Positions 63,563-64,000 of a DNA stretch of 64,000 nucleotides are shown here, piece after piece (position 1 is the stretch's first letter; every line of letters starts with the position of its first letter). The DNA is from Anaerosporobacter faecicola (GTDB lineage: Bacteria; Bacillota; Clostridia; Lachnospirales; Lachnospiraceae). Made by a program: the position numbers and the translations under genes. The notes beneath the pieces are model-generated. The model ran no database searches and had not been told where the DNA came from. It saw only the letters and a list, made by a program, of their open reading frames with translations. The DNA lies in assembly GCF_012070565.1 (NCBI RefSeq), contig NZ_JAAQRO010000022.1, positions 1 to 64,000 on the forward strand, written 5' to 3'.

Positions 63563-64000
63563 TTCTAGTAAGTTTTTGAATCAAAACAATCACCCCTAGT
63601 AGTACAATGGCAACCAATACCGCACCTGCACACATCTTCTGGATATCCAGATTGGTAAACCAGTTATTGAATACATGCTGTAACATGTAGATGCTTTCAT
63701 GTGGGTAATCCCCCGCGATAAGATATGCCTCTCGGAACACTTTAAAACTATTGATCAAGGATAACACGGTTACAATAAACAGTGTAGACATAAGATTCGG
63801 GATGGTAATATAGATAAATTTCTGCAAGGAACCTGCTCCATCTACAGAAGCTGCTTCATAAATACTTTCTGATATGCCATTCAGTCCAGCCAGCCATAAG
63901 ATAATGTCGTATCCAATATTCTTCCATATATAGGTGAATACCAATACCAAAAAAGCTTTATTGGAATTCATCCAATCCGTTCCCGTTCCCCCACAGGCTA
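63540..64000 (-). CDS. carbohydrate ABC transporter permease, MalF-type (partial)
   Basis: The frame stays open to the window edge, so the N-terminal part is missing; about 152 residues are seen. The EAA loop is IYEAASVDGAGSLQKFIYIT then IP. It pairs with the MalG-type permease. The solute-binding protein and more of the operon are expected upstream, beyond 64000. Confidence 0.9.
   Translation of the reverse strand, partial: ACGGTGTDWMNSNKAFLVLVFTYIWKNIGYDIILWLAGLNGISESIYEAASVDGAGSLQKFIYITIPNLMSTLFIVTVLSLINSFKVFREAYLIAGDYPHESIYMLQHVFNNWFTNLDIQKMCAGAVLVAIVLLGVIVLIQKLTRSDKEEIV

Overview
The window looks like a chromosomal segment of a low-GC, anaerobic, endospore-forming Firmicute, most probably a Lachnospiraceae-type Clostridium. 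This is an inference from gene content: a cotJABC spore-coat operon, rubrerythrin plus desulfoferrodoxin, an EFR1-type ferredoxin, glycyl-radical enzymes, many AraC regulators and strong AGGAGG ribosome sites. No rRNA or tRNA gene was seen. Almost every gene lies on the minus strand; only two AraC regulators and one DUF6512 membrane protein lie on the plus strand.

Layout. 1-2.2 kb: the end of an IS3-family element and a polymorphic toxin with a probable immunity gene. 2.5-8.5 kb: a GH2 glycosidase with a divergent AraC regulator, a saccharopine-dehydrogenase-like oxidoreductase, an EFR1 ferredoxin with an ArsR repressor, and a YczE-type membrane protein. 8.5-12.1 kb: a PLD/DEAH helicase, a Nudix hydrolase and a 24-residue mini-ORF in one run. 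12.3-23.6 kb: a chemoreceptor, a mini-gene of 20 codons, a methyltransferase / HNH nuclease / presenilin-like (GxGD) membrane protein cluster, and small regulatory gene sets (TetR-hydrolase, AraC, VOC, AraC-VOC fusion, WYL, HIRAN). 23.8-33.5 kb: a diguanylate cyclase with two solute-binding modules, several small or decayed genes, oxidative-stress proteins and a transglutaminase. 33.5-36.6 kb: guaA and neighbours.

The main discovery is at 36.7-50.4 kb. The spore-coat operon cotJA-cotJB-cotJC is intact except that cotJC is split into a 5' part (to 49744) and a 3' part (from 37086) by a 12,667-bp element. Both ends carry the same 10-bp core (CTTCTGTACC on the plus strand). Joining the halves at the core restores an in-frame protein of about 185 residues with the uninterrupted Mn-catalase-like motif DIGTEEFAHME. 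A large serine recombinase sits against one end, and its stop codon overlaps the core. The two inner ends carry a perfect 13-bp inverted repeat that would form a symmetric attP after excision. This is the architecture of the sporulation 'skin' element of sigK, but in cotJC. The cargo is a BMP-type nucleoside ABC transporter with the YjjI/YjjW glycyl-radical pair inside its gene set, an arylsulfotransferase-like protein and two small paralogous proteins.

50.4-64 kb: an AlkD-like DNA glycosylase, a P-type cation ATPase behind a yybP-ykoY manganese riboswitch, an isochorismatase-like hydrolase, a VanZ/D-Ala-D-Ala carboxypeptidase fusion, and a four-gene run (HlyD-like adaptor, MacB-like membrane protein, LytTR regulator, GHKL kinase) downstream of two sugar ABC permease genes that run off the window.
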